From contig NZ_JAIQDG010000045.1 of the NCBI RefSeq assembly GCF_020037125.1, positions 26,275-90,274 of the forward strand: a DNA stretch of 64,000 bases, written 5' to 3'. Within the stretch, counting starts at the first letter, position 1; each line of letters opens with the position of its first letter. Below are positions 16,956 through 25,510 of this stretch, piece after piece. Position numbers and translations under genes: made by a program. The notes beneath the pieces were generated by a model that saw only the letters and a program-made list of their open reading frames with translations, was not told the DNA's origin and did no database searches. The DNA is from Myxococcus sp. RHSTA-1-4 (lineage in GTDB: Bacteria; Myxococcota; Myxococcia; Myxococcales; Myxococcaceae).

Positions 16956-17975
16956 ATGGCCGAGACAGACAGAATCCGCGACGTCCTCCGGCAGATTGCC
17001 GAGCTGGCCAATTCGGTGACGAGGGAAGGCGGGCCTTCGGAGCGGGGAGGCGTCCCTCGCGAGGAAGGCGTGGAGACGCTTCCGGCGAGCCAGGGCGGCT
17101 GCACGCTGAAGGCCCTGCCCAGCCGCCTGGTGGTGAGGGCGGCCGAGTATGCGCGCAAGGTCAACCCGGCCAACGCGCCGCAGCTGGCGCCGCTGGGCGC
17201 GGCGGGGCTGCGCATTCCGCAGGACCCGATGCGCATCGCCGTCCTGACATCGAAGTACTGGGGCGCGGCGACGCGTCAGCTGACGGTCAGCTTCATGGAG
17301 TCCACGCCGACCGACCTGCGGGCCCGCATCGTCAATCACCTGAACGCATGGGCGACGAGCGGGGGAGTCTCGTTCGTGCAGACGAGCGGCATCGGCGATG
17401 TCCGCATCTCCCGGGGCCAGGGCGGCTACTGGTCCTATCTCGGAACGGACATCCGGCTCATTCCGACGAACCGGCAGACGATGAACCTCGAGGGCTTCAC
17501 GATGAACACGCCCGAGTCCGAGTACCGCCGGGTCGTCCGACACGAAGCGGGACACACGCTCGGCTTCCCGCACGAACACATGCGCCGCGAGCTCGTGGCC
17601 CGCATCGACCCGCAGAAGGCCTACGCGTACTTCCTCGCGACGTATGGGTGGGACAAGGAGACGGTCGACCAGCAGGTGCTCACGCCGCTCGATGAGCAGT
17701 CCATCTTCGGCACTCCCTCGGACCAGACCTCCATCATGTGCTACCAGCTCCCGGCGTCCATCACCCGCGACGGGAAGCCCATCGTGGGCGGCATGGACAT
17801 CAACATGACGGACTATCTGTTCGCGGGTCTCATCTACCCGAGGTTCGGCTTCGGAGCGGCCGTTGCCGGCCGCGAGGTGGAGCCGGTGTACGAGGAGGAG
17901 CAGGCCCCCGCCGCGTCGCAGGCGTACGGCGCGCAGGACTGGGACGCGGCGCAGGACCCTCGGAACCTCATGTAG
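16956..17975 (+). CDS. Astacin-like zinc metalloprotease
   Basis: A 339-residue protein from ATG 16956, preceded by AGAGGAGGGAAAG. The metal site HEAGHTLGFPHEH (His196, Glu197, His200, His206, Glu207) is the extended HExxHxxGxxHE motif of astacin-type metzincins. A downstream SIMCY segment supplies the Met-turn. The N-terminal 90 residues look like a propeptide. No classical signal peptide is visible, so export by another route is possible. The C-terminal tail is acidic and Gln/Ala-rich. It probably degrades protein outside the cell or acts in the envelope. No partner gene is apparent; the hairpin at 18038 ends the unit. Confidence 0.88.
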   Translation: MAETDRIRDVLRQIAELANSVTREGGPSERGGVPREEGVETLPASQGGCTLKALPSRLVVRAAEYARKVNPANAPQLAPLGAAGLRIPQDPMRIAVLTSKYWGAATRQLTVSFMESTPTDLRARIVNHLNAWATSGGVSFVQTSGIGDVRISRGQGGYWSYLGTDIRLIPTNRQTMNLEGFTMNTPESEYRRVVRHEAGHTLGFPHEHMRRELVARIDPQKAYAYFLATYGWDKETVDQQVLTPLDEQSIFGTPSDQTSIMCYQLPASITRDGKPIVGGMDINMTDYLFAGLIYPRFGFGAAVAGREVEPVYEEEQAPAASQAYGAQDWDAAQDPRNLM

Positions 17976-18398
17976 CCCGCGCCCATCCGGCCGCCTTCCG
18001 CAACGCGGCGATGGGAGGGGCGCGGTGCGGGCCGGGCCCCGTGGCACGCCGCCGTGCCACGGGAGTCTCCGTTGGGCCAACATCTACGGCTGGTGGGACC
18101 GGAACATGGGCAGGGGCGCCCACCTGGGAGGGTGAGACGACGGCGCAGGACCGCAACAGCCCCGCGCGCGCCGCCGTGATGGACCCCGTGCAGATGTGGG
18201 GCCATGCCCGCTCCGGCACCTCCTGTGGAGATGGCACTGGCTGGACGGCCTGGCCGAGCACAGCCGAACTCTGACTGGGTCTGGGTGTACGGCTATCCGG
18301 AGTGGAGCACGTCGAGCGTGGACGACGTGTGGAGCCGCGCTCCCGGGGGGCGTGGCACAATGCCGGGCATCGCCTTTCGAAGCGAAGGCAGGAGCCCC
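17976..18398. other. Intergenic region without a gene
   Basis: Between the protease and the GNAT gene. It holds the terminator at 18038-18063. Open frames here have no ribosome binding sites and Arg/Pro-rich products. I see nothing else I can support. Confidence 0.5.
18038..18063. terminator. Hairpin, likely terminator
   Basis: CCCGTGGCAC (18038-18047) and GTGCCACGGG (18054-18063) form a perfect 10-base stem with a 6-base loop, 63 bases after the protease stop. No T-run follows. Confidence 0.5.
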
Positions 18399-18953
18399 AT
18401 GCCAGGAACGCATTCTCCCCTCAGCGTCGCCCCCGCCCTCGAGACCGAGCGCCTCGTCCTGCGCGGCCATGTGCTCGGCGACTTCGCTGATTCCGTCGCG
18501 CTGTGGGCAGACCCGGAGGTGACGCGCCACATCACCGGCAAGCCCTCCACCGAGGAAGAGACCTGGGCACGCCTGCTGCGCTACGTCGGACACTGGGCGC
18601 TGCTGGGGTTTGGCTACTGGGTGGTGCGGGAGAGGGCCACGGGGCGGTTCGTCGGTGAGGTCGGGTTCGCCGACTTCAAGCGGGATCTCACGCCCTCTAT
18701 CGCCGGTGTGCCTGAAGCCGGCTGGGCGCTTGCGCCCTGGGCGCATGGCAAGGGTTATGCGACGGAGGCCGTCCGCGCCGCCCACACCTGGTGCGAGGCA
18801 CGCTTCGGAGCGATACGGACCGTCTGCATCATCGCCCCGGAGAACACGGCCTCGCTTCGGGTAGCGGCGAGGTGCGACTTCAAGGAAGTCACCCGCACGA
18901 CCTACAAGGGCGAACCGAGCATCCTCTTCGAGCGGAGGGGAGTCACTCCCTGA
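18399..18953 (+). CDS. GNAT family N-acetyltransferase (RimJ/RimL-like)
   Basis: A 184-residue protein starting at ATG 18399 (MPGTHSPLSVAPALETERLV) after GGCAGGAG. It shows the RimJ/RimL pattern: LETERLVLRGHVLGD, then GFGYWVVRERATGRFVGEVG, EAGWALAPWAHGKGYATEA (acetyl-CoA loop, Q/RxxGxG/A variant) and APENTASLRVAARCDF. Such enzymes transfer an acetyl group to an N-terminal residue or a small amine. The target is unknown. Cytoplasmic. Confidence 0.92.
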   Translation: MPGTHSPLSVAPALETERLVLRGHVLGDFADSVALWADPEVTRHITGKPSTEEETWARLLRYVGHWALLGFGYWVVRERATGRFVGEVGFADFKRDLTPSIAGVPEAGWALAPWAHGKGYATEAVRAAHTWCEARFGAIRTVCIIAPENTASLRVAARCDFKEVTRTTYKGEPSILFERRGVTP

Positions 18954-19427
18954 CGATGGATGCGTGGCTGGAGCTGGCAGCCTACGTGGGGGTGTAATGC
19001 CGGACCGTGCCGGCACCTTCTCGAGTCCGCACCGCCCCCGAGGGCGAGGCAGAGGAATGCCCATCGGGGGTAGCAGGCTGCCCAACCCTGGGAAGGCTCG
19101 TCGTCATGGGAGCGAAATGACACGGCCGCCTGCCTGCCACTGTTCTGCCCGGAGGGCACTGGTGCTGTCGCGCCGGGCAACCCCTTCCTGGCCGCCCTGG
19201 CGGGTACGCTCCGTGCAGCCGACCGCTCGCGCGGTGGTCGTCACGCACGGGGCGGCGGGCCCTGGTTCACACTCGGAAGGGGGGGGCGGATGCATCCGGG
19301 AGGGGAGCGGTTGCGTGAGCGCGGGAAGGCGGGGCGGCTTGCGCTGCTCGCCGGCACAGCCGCACGGGGCCCGTCGGCCGCGTTCGGGTTGGGGGCACCG
19401 GGGAGGCGGCGAAGCGCGGGAAGTCTC
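18954..19427. other. Intergenic region without a gene
   Basis: A 474-base stretch before the MbnP-like gene. It contains many short GC-rich open frames but none with a ribosome binding site. A 13-codon frame at 18957-18998 (MDAWLELAAYVGV) reads like the tail of a lost gene. The promoter of the MbnP-heparinase pair is expected here, but I could not place it. Confidence 0.45.
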
Positions 19428-20276
19428 ATGCCTTACGTGCCCTCCCGGATGCACCTGATGCTCGTGCTCGTGGCGTCCGCGCTCCTGCTCGCCTGCGGTG
19501 GGGAGCGTCAGCTCTCGCTCCAGTTCGCCGCCCAGGTGCGCGGCGAGCCTCTGCGCTGCGATGCGCTCTACGAGAAGATCGGTGCCTCGGGGAGCACCCT
19601 CCAGTTGCTGGACTTCAAGGCGTATGTCCGCGGCGTCTCGCTGGTGCGCGAGAATGGGGACAGGCACCCCCTGGTGCTGGAGCAGGATGGGCGCTGGCAG
19701 CGCGAAACGGTCGCCATGCTGGACTTCGAGGACGGTACCGGCACCTGCAACACGGGCAGCCCGGAGCTCCGCACCGAGGTGGTGGGCTACGTGCGCGACT
19801 TCGACGACTACACCGGCGTGGAGTTCACGCTGGGGGTGCCGCCCGAGCTCAACCACAGGAATGTGGAATGGGTCGACCCACCCCTCAATGTTCCCAGCAT
19901 GTGGTGGAGCTGGACGCACGGCTACAGGTTCCTCCGTCTCGACGTGCGCTCGGGTGGCAACAGGCCCTATGTCTTCCACGTCCGTGCCGACGGCTGCACG
20001 GGGACGCCAGACATCGGCGTCAAGTGCAGCGCCGAGAACCAGGGCACCCTCTTCCTCAAGGGCTTCGTTCCGGGGAAGAGCCGGGTCGTCTTCGACGTGG
20101 CCGCACTCTTCGCGCACACGGACTTCGAGAGCTCCGGGGACGGGATGACGGACCTCGTTGCAGGATGCCTCTCCAGCGCCGACGACCCGGAGTGTGCCTC
20201 GCTGTTCGCGCAGGTCGGGCTCGGCAGCGGGCCCATGGCCCCTGGCGGCGCGGACGCCTTCATTCGTGTGGAGTAG
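19428..20276 (+). CDS. MbnP-like four-Cys lipoprotein (metallo-mystery pair family)
   Basis: A 282-residue protein with a lipoprotein signal ending in LLLACGG. It fits the MbnP/TIGR04052 'metallo-mystery pair' family: strand-rich body with LQLLDFKAYVRGVSLV, the Trp-x-Trp motif MWWSWTHGYRFLRLDV, and four conserved Cys (LRCDALY, GTCNTG, GCTGTPDIGVKC). MbnP proteins normally pair with the diheme enzyme MbnH, which modifies a Trp in MbnP; copper binding follows. No MbnH gene is adjacent; the next gene is a heparinase-like lipoprotein. ATG 19428 has GGGAAG upstream; ATG 19449 is an alternative. Confidence 0.82.
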   Translation: MPYVPSRMHLMLVLVASALLLACGGERQLSLQFAAQVRGEPLRCDALYEKIGASGSTLQLLDFKAYVRGVSLVRENGDRHPLVLEQDGRWQRETVAMLDFEDGTGTCNTGSPELRTEVVGYVRDFDDYTGVEFTLGVPPELNHRNVEWVDPPLNVPSMWWSWTHGYRFLRLDVRSGGNRPYVFHVRADGCTGTPDIGVKCSAENQGTLFLKGFVPGKSRVVFDVAALFAHTDFESSGDGMTDLVAGCLSSADDPECASLFAQVGLGSGPMAPGGADAFIRVE

Positions 20277-20334
20277 GTCCGGCGATGTTCGCGTGGACCG
20301 GACCGTGCGCCCCTCGGCAACGGAGTGATGAGAC

Positions 20335-22326
20335 ATGCCGCGACGATTGGGATTGAGGGCAGTATGCGGTGCTGTACTCCTCGGGCTGCTCACGAACTGC
20401 GGGCCGGAGAAGGAGCCGCCGGAAGGGCTCAACTCGGCGCAGGTGCTGAACATCGTCTGCGGGCGCGAGGATGCGAACCCGATGCAGAAGAAGGGCTGCG
20501 AGGGGAGGGCGTGCGTGGTGGAGGGCCACATCTTCGGAAAGGAGGTGGCCTACTTGTGGTTGGACGAGGGGGACCTGGAGAGCGCGAACCTCATCCTCGA
20601 GGACACCTGGCCCGTTCCCCGGTTCGACCCTGTCCACCTGCCGCCGCCGCTGACCTGGACGGAGGACCCCTACGGCGAGAAGTTCTGGCGCTACATCTTC
20701 TACGGGCTGCGGCCCACGGCCCACCTCCTGTGGGCCTTCCGCGAGACGGGCGAGCGGCGCTACCGCGACAAGCTCATGGACGTCTTCAGGAGCTTCGCCG
20801 CCGACAGCAAGAACTCCGTCTTCAGCCGGGACAAACACGGCACCGCCTACCGGGCCATGGTGTTCGTCAACTCGTACTGGAAGCTCAAGCACGCGGGCGC
20901 CCTCTCCAGGGAGGAGGCGCAGTTGCTCGAGCAGCTCATCCTCGAGGACGCGCGCTTCCTGGAGGACCCGAAGAATTTCGAGGCCGGGTTCAACCACGGG
21001 TTCGCCGAAGCGGCGGCGTTGCTGCTCATCGCGGAGAACTTCCCGCACTTCGAGGACGCGTCCCGCTGGCGCGAGCTCGCGCTCGCCCGCTACGACGATT
21101 TGCTCTCGGACATCATCGGCTCGGACGGCTTCATCATCGAGAACTCCGCCTATTACCAGTTCTACGTCTTCACCCAGGTGTATCAGCTGGCGCAGTGGGC
21201 TCGGACCCACGGCGTGGAGCTGCCCCCGCAGGTGTGGCCCGTGCTGGAGCGGATGGCCCGCTTTGCCTCCTACATCGTGCAGCCCGACGGGCACATTCCC
21301 ATGCTCGGGGCGAGCCAGCGCCTCCTGGTGCGCAAGCACCAACCGGTGTTGCTCGCGCGGATGGGCGCGGTCTTCCCCGAGCTGGCGCACATGCTGACGG
21401 CAGGCATGTGCGGCAGCGCGCCCACCGAGCGCCTCGCCTTCTTCGAGAGCTCCGGCGTCGCCGTGCTGCGCTCCTCGTTCGACCCCGCCCTGGACTACAG
21501 GGAACAGACGCACCTGATATTCGACATGGGGCCCTACCGCACGGACCACAGCCACCTGGACGCCCTCAACGTGGTCCTCTACTCGGCCGGGCGCACGCTG
21601 CTGACCGACCCCGGGATGTTCACCGAGGAGCCGGGGGACGAGGAGGCCTACTTCCGCAGCACCCGCGCCCACAACACCGTGACGGTGGACGGGCTGGACC
21701 AGCGCGCGGGGCACGCAAGCCCCGGCCTGTCCGCACAGGGGGGGCGGTGGCTCTACCAGTCGGGCTTCCACACGCTGTACGAGGGGGTGGGCCACTGGCG
21801 CGCGGTGATGTTGCTGGAGAAGGACGTCGTCCTGGTGTTGGACCGGCTCACCTCGGAAGGCTCGCACCGCTTCGAGCAGCGCTGGCAGTTCCAGCCGGAC
21901 CTCACTGTCTCCACGCAGGGCACCTCCACGTCCGTCACCGACAAGACGGGCAAGCGCGTCCTCCAGGTCACCCAGGCCCTGCCCGAGGGACTGTCCGTCT
22001 CCACGGTGCGCGGGGCCACCGGGCCGTACGACGGGTGGTACTCGGAAGACTACGAGGTGCGCAAGAAGGCGACGGTGCTCGTCTACCCGCGCGAGGGCGT
22101 CCAGGCCCACTACGCGACCCTCTTCACCAGCGGTCTGAACGCCACATCGCCGGTCCGAGTCTCCGCCTGGCCGCGGCCGGACGGGCTCGAGGTGCACGCT
22201 TGTGCCGCGGGCCGCGGCTATCACATCCGGGTGCAGCGGCCAGCCGGGACGGACGAGGCCGTCACCGTCACCACTGCACCCGCGGAGTGTGAGCGGGAGG
22301 AGGCCGGCGCCCCCGGCCCGCCCTGA
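20335..22326 (+). CDS. Heparinase II/III-like polysaccharide lyase lipoprotein
   Basis: A 663-residue lipoprotein (signal ends in LLTNCGP). Residues about 75-330 form an alpha-helical toroid (FWRYIFYGLRPTAHLLWAF, GFNHGFAEAAALLLIAENF, ENSAYYQFYVFTQVYQLAQW). Residues about 370-650 form the beta-sandwich typical of heparinase II/III-like enzymes, with HSHLDALNVVLYSAGRTLL and RAHNTVTVDG. The NHG and Tyr-rich segments are likely active-site parts. Such enzymes eliminate uronic-acid-containing polysaccharides, including alginate and glycosaminoglycans. It lies 58 bases after the MbnP-like gene and is convergent with a PL6-type lyase. Confidence 0.9.
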   Translation: MPRRLGLRAVCGAVLLGLLTNCGPEKEPPEGLNSAQVLNIVCGREDANPMQKKGCEGRACVVEGHIFGKEVAYLWLDEGDLESANLILEDTWPVPRFDPVHLPPPLTWTEDPYGEKFWRYIFYGLRPTAHLLWAFRETGERRYRDKLMDVFRSFAADSKNSVFSRDKHGTAYRAMVFVNSYWKLKHAGALSREEAQLLEQLILEDARFLEDPKNFEAGFNHGFAEAAALLLIAENFPHFEDASRWRELALARYDDLLSDIIGSDGFIIENSAYYQFYVFTQVYQLAQWARTHGVELPPQVWPVLERMARFASYIVQPDGHIPMLGASQRLLVRKHQPVLLARMGAVFPELAHMLTAGMCGSAPTERLAFFESSGVAVLRSSFDPALDYREQTHLIFDMGPYRTDHSHLDALNVVLYSAGRTLLTDPGMFTEEPGDEEAYFRSTRAHNTVTVDGLDQRAGHASPGLSAQGGRWLYQSGFHTLYEGVGHWRAVMLLEKDVVLVLDRLTSEGSHRFEQRWQFQPDLTVSTQGTSTSVTDKTGKRVLQVTQALPEGLSVSTVRGATGPYDGWYSEDYEVRKKATVLVYPREGVQAHYATLFTSGLNATSPVRVSAWPRPDGLEVHACAAGRGYHIRVQRPAGTDEAVTVTTAPAECEREEAGAPGPP

Positions 22327-24078
22327 TTAGGGCGCGTGGGGGCCGACGTCCGCGGGGGTGAGCGGACGGCGCAAGGCAGGGCCGCTCGCCGCCTGGTCCG
22401 CACCCACGTCCAGCGCGCCGGTGCGCACCTGGGCATCCATGTCCGTGGTGAGCTGCAGGCCACTGGGGGAGGGGCGGGCCGCGCCGGCCACCGGGCTTCC
22501 GGCGGAGGGACGCATCAGGCCATCCCCCGCGCGCACCAGCCTGGGGTCCACCCGGACGTAGCCGTTGGACGGCATGTCACCGGGCGAGGCCGCGCCCCAG
22601 AGGATGTTGCCGGCGGCGGTGAACCCGTCCGGGGCTCGCTCGAAGTCCACCAACGTCCCCTGCTCACCGACGATGAGGTTGTTCTCCACGCGCAGGTCCC
22701 GGGCCGGGATGGGCCGTCTTGAGTCCGAGGAGCCGATCACCAGGTGGGTCGGGTTGTTGCCCACCAGGGTGTTGAAGGCCACCGTCACACGGGCGGCCAC
22801 GCTGCAGTCGGTGCCCAGGCCCGTGTCCTCCTCGGTGCAGCCGCTGCTGAGGAGGAGCGTGCCCTGGGCGCCCGTGCCGGTGCTGCCCTCGATGTAGTTG
22901 TTGGTGATGAGGTGGTCGTGGCCGTAGATGCGCATGCCCCCCGCGTTGTTCAGGATGAAGTTGCCGTCCACCACCGTCTTGTTGCCGTGGCGCAGCACCA
23001 GCGAGCCCTTGTTGTTGCGCAGGGTGTTGCCGCGGAAGACGTTCTCCGAGCTCTTGTTGGAGATGACCTCGGGGTCACCGTTGCACTCCTCGAAGAGGTT
23101 CGCCTCCACGAGCGTGTGCGCGCTGATGGGGCCGCGCTTGCTGTCGCCAATCCGCAGGCACTCGCCACCCTCTTCGTCGAGGGTCAGCTTGTGGAAGTAG
23201 TTGTGGTCGATGCGGTCGTGCTGCGACATGCCCAGGCTTCCGTCCGGCGCGTCACCATAAACGGCGAGGAAGACGTTGGAGCTCGTCTTGTCGTGGAAGT
23301 GGTTGTGGTCGATGCGGTTGTAGCCACTGCCCGCGCCTTCGAGTCTCAGCCAGGTGCTGATGGACGTCGTGTCCTTGAGGGCGAGCTCGTTTCGGGTGAA
23401 GCGGACGTGGGTCGAGCCGACGATTCTCAGCGCGACGCCCCCCTCCGCCACCCCGTGCGTCAGCTTGAAGCCCCGCAGGATGACGTGGGAGGCGCCCTGC
23501 ACGAGGAAGCTCGAGGAGCCTCCGATGGTCGCCCTGCCCACGGTCTGCGCCGTGATGACGATGGGGGCCTGTTCCGTCCCCTGGACCGACACCTTGATGG
23601 GGGGCGTGTTCGTATAGGTGCCATCGGCGAGCTCGATGCGGTCTCCCGGGATGGCGGAAGCAATCATGGTCCGCAGCTCGTCGAGGCTGCGTGCGGTGCG
23701 CGTCCGCTTGGGAGTGGGAAGGACATCGGCCTGCTCGGCGGGGGCCGGGGGAGTGCCGGGCTCCGTCGGGTCGGGGGCGGCAGGCCCGGTGTCAGGGGGG
23801 GGCTCAGGGGTGGGCTCAGGGGTTCCGGAGTCCTGCTCGGCAGGGGGGAGCGGGGGAGTGCCGGGCTCCGTCGTGTCGGGGGCGGCGGGCTCGGTGCCGG
23901 GGGTGGGTTCAGGGGTGCCGACGCCGGGGTCAGCAGGTCCGGCGACGGGCGCAGAGGGGATGGCGCCCGGAGAGGAGTCACCCGGCGAGGTCCCCTCTCC
24001 AGCTCCGCCACTGCTGCAGCCTGCCGACAGCAGGAGTGCGAAGGCCGTCACAGCGCATGCCACTTGAAGTTTCCGCAA
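22327..24078 (-). CDS. PL6-type (chondroitinase B-like) polysaccharide lyase lipoprotein
   Basis: A 583-residue lipoprotein starting at a TTG (24078) with GGAGGAG seven bases upstream. The signal ends in LLSAGCSSGG. Residues about 25-115 are a Pro/Thr/Glu-rich linker with a repeated unit. From about 120 it is a right-handed beta-helix beginning DELRTMIASAIPGDRIELAD. The segments NKSSENVFRGNTLRNNKG and LVLRHGN carry the Lys and Arg expected to act in PL6 enzymes such as chondroitinase B and alginate lyases. The stops of this gene and the heparinase gene abut (22326/22327). Confidence 0.88.
   Translation of the reverse strand: MRKLQVACAVTAFALLLSAGCSSGGAGEGTSPGDSSPGAIPSAPVAGPADPGVGTPEPTPGTEPAAPDTTEPGTPPLPPAEQDSGTPEPTPEPPPDTGPAAPDPTEPGTPPAPAEQADVLPTPKRTRTARSLDELRTMIASAIPGDRIELADGTYTNTPPIKVSVQGTEQAPIVITAQTVGRATIGGSSSFLVQGASHVILRGFKLTHGVAEGGVALRIVGSTHVRFTRNELALKDTTSISTWLRLEGAGSGYNRIDHNHFHDKTSSNVFLAVYGDAPDGSLGMSQHDRIDHNYFHKLTLDEEGGECLRIGDSKRGPISAHTLVEANLFEECNGDPEVISNKSSENVFRGNTLRNNKGSLVLRHGNKTVVDGNFILNNAGGMRIYGHDHLITNNYIEGSTGTGAQGTLLLSSGCTEEDTGLGTDCSVAARVTVAFNTLVGNNPTHLVIGSSDSRRPIPARDLRVENNLIVGEQGTLVDFERAPDGFTAAGNILWGAASPGDMPSNGYVRVDPRLVRAGDGLMRPSAGSPVAGAARPSPSGLQLTTDMDAQVRTGALDVGADQAASGPALRRPLTPADVGPHAP
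23730..23925. repeat. Two-copy repeat in the Pro-rich linker of the PL6-like gene
   Basis: An approximately 100-base unit occurs twice in tandem (about 23730-23831 and 23832-23925). Both copies share GGGGGAGTGCCGGGCTCCGT and encode TEPGTPP followed by AEQ. Differences between copies are scattered, so the duplication is not brand new. It lengthens the flexible spacer between the lipid anchor and the catalytic helix. Confidence 0.6.
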
Positions 24079-24249
24079 ACGACGTCTCCTCCAGCGGGCC
24101 CCGCGCGAGGCACACCGCCACGCGCGGGAGTGGTTTCCCGGGCGCGGCAGGAGCCACCCCTATCTGCGGGGCCCGCCTTCTTGTTGAGTGGAAGGCCCAT
24201 CCCTCGCGCCGACGGGCGAGGGGCGAGCCTTGTGACGCACCCCTCAACG

Positions 24250-24313
24250 CAAGCACGGTGCTTGAATTCCAACTCAACCGTGCCCGCCCTCGGGCCGGGA
24301 GGGCGCGCCCTCC
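24250..24313. promoter_or_regulatory. Palindromes upstream of the PL6-like gene
   Basis: CAAGCACGGTGCTTG (24250-24264) is a 15-base inverted repeat of operator type, about 170 bases upstream of the PL6 start. GGAGGGCGCGCCCTCC (24298-24313) is a perfect 16-base palindrome just past the end of the flavin reductase gene, possibly its terminator. Roles are inferred from position only. Confidence 0.35.
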
Positions 24314-24351
24314 AGCGTCCGCTCCTGGAGGAGCCGAGCGGCGGAGGGAGG

Positions 24352-24915
24352 CTACTGCTGGTGGGCCTGCATCCGCTCACCCGTGGCGAAGAACACGCCG
24401 CCAGCCAGGTGGTGGATGGGGCGGTACTCCTCTCCGGCGCTGAAGTCCCACCCACCGTTCTTCCACACCGAGTCCTCGACCCATGCCGCGACGACCTCGG
24501 CGATGAACAGGTCGTACTTGCGCTGGACGTCCGGCTCGGCGAGCACGCGGCACTCCAGCCACCCCACGCAGCCCTCCACGAGCGGTGCCTGCACGCGGGA
24601 GGCGGGGGCGGCCCTCAACCCCGACGACGCCCACTTGTCCTCGTGGCGCCCGGAGGTCGAGCCCACGGCGTACACCTGGTCCAGCTGCGCGCGCGTGGGG
24701 ACGCAGAGGGTGAGCTCACCCGAGGCGTCCACCAGCTCGCGGGTGAAGGTGCCCTCGGCAATGACGACGGAGACCTTGGGCGGCACGAAGTCGATGGGCA
24801 TGGCCCAGGCGGCGGCCATCACGTTGGTGCGGCCCTGCGCGGCGCTCGTGACGAGCGTGGTGGGGCCGTGGTTGAGCAGCTTGTAGGCGCGGCGGAGCTC
24901 GAGCGGGACTCTCAT
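24352..24915 (-). CDS. Flavin reductase-like domain protein
   Basis: A 187-residue protein with the flavin reductase-like fold: PTTLVTSAAQGRTNVMAAAW, then PPKVSVVIAEGTFTRELVDA, GELTLCVPTRAQLDQVYAVG and LVEGCVGWLECRVLAEPDV. The family binds FMN and reduces it with NAD(P)H or serves as a flavin-dependent oxidoreductase. No partner oxygenase is next to it. Cytoplasmic. ATG 24915 begins MRVPLELRRAYKLLNHGP. Confidence 0.9.
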   Translation of the reverse strand: MRVPLELRRAYKLLNHGPTTLVTSAAQGRTNVMAAAWAMPIDFVPPKVSVVIAEGTFTRELVDASGELTLCVPTRAQLDQVYAVGSTSGRHEDKWASSGLRAAPASRVQAPLVEGCVGWLECRVLAEPDVQRKYDLFIAEVVAAWVEDSVWKNGGWDFSAGEEYRPIHHLAGGVFFATGERMQAHQQ

Positions 24916-25000
24916 GGCCCGAGCACTCTATCCAGGAAGATGGACCCGCCACACACCGCCCGCTGCCAGGGAGGCGACGTGGCCACGCGGGGGCAGGGGG

Positions 25001-25348
25001 CTACATGTCCGCCAACTGCCGGACCTCACACTCGACGTTCCATTCCTCGCCGTGCACCTCGAGGAAGCGCCTGGTCAGCTCGAGGGCTTCCTCCATCGAG
25101 CCGGCCTTGAGCAGCGCGTAGCCGCCGACCACCTCCTTCGCCTCGGTGAACGGCCCATCGGTGCGGCTGAACTTGCCGTGGTTGTTGCGAAGGCGGACGC
25201 CCGCGGAGGTGGGGTGCAGACCGGCGGTATCGAGCAGCACGCCCCTGGCGGTCATCTCCTCGATCAGTTTCCCCATGTCGGCCAGCATCTTCTCGCTGGG
25301 CCTCTGGCCGGTGTTCTCCTGGGCACGGACCATGGACAGGAAGCGCAT
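25001..25348 (-). CDS. YCII/DGPF domain protein
   Basis: A 115-residue protein starting at ATG 25348 (MRFLSMVRAQENTGQRPS) with GGAGAA upstream. The segment TDGPFTEAKEVVGGYALLKA is the DGPF signature of the YCII-related family, which has a ferredoxin-like fold. Biochemical roles are poorly defined; some members accompany extracytoplasmic sigma factors, but none is nearby. Confidence 0.88.
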   Translation of the reverse strand: MRFLSMVRAQENTGQRPSEKMLADMGKLIEEMTARGVLLDTAGLHPTSAGVRLRNNHGKFSRTDGPFTEAKEVVGGYALLKAGSMEEALELTRRFLEVHGEEWNVECEVRQLADM

Positions 25349-25510
25349 GTGGTTCTCCTTCGTTTCGACGGCTCGGTGGATGAATCCGGGCAAAAAGGCC
25401 CGTTTCATGGAGGCGACGAACGACCGGGGATGGAATCGACACGGCCCTTCCCGGGAATTTTCTGCGGGACGCGCGGCTGCAAGGCAGCGCGCCCGCGGGA
25501 GGGAGCTACT

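Noticed and set aside
18084..19085. A 333-codon minus-strand frame
   Set aside because: Antisense to the GNAT gene; low-complexity ends and no motif.
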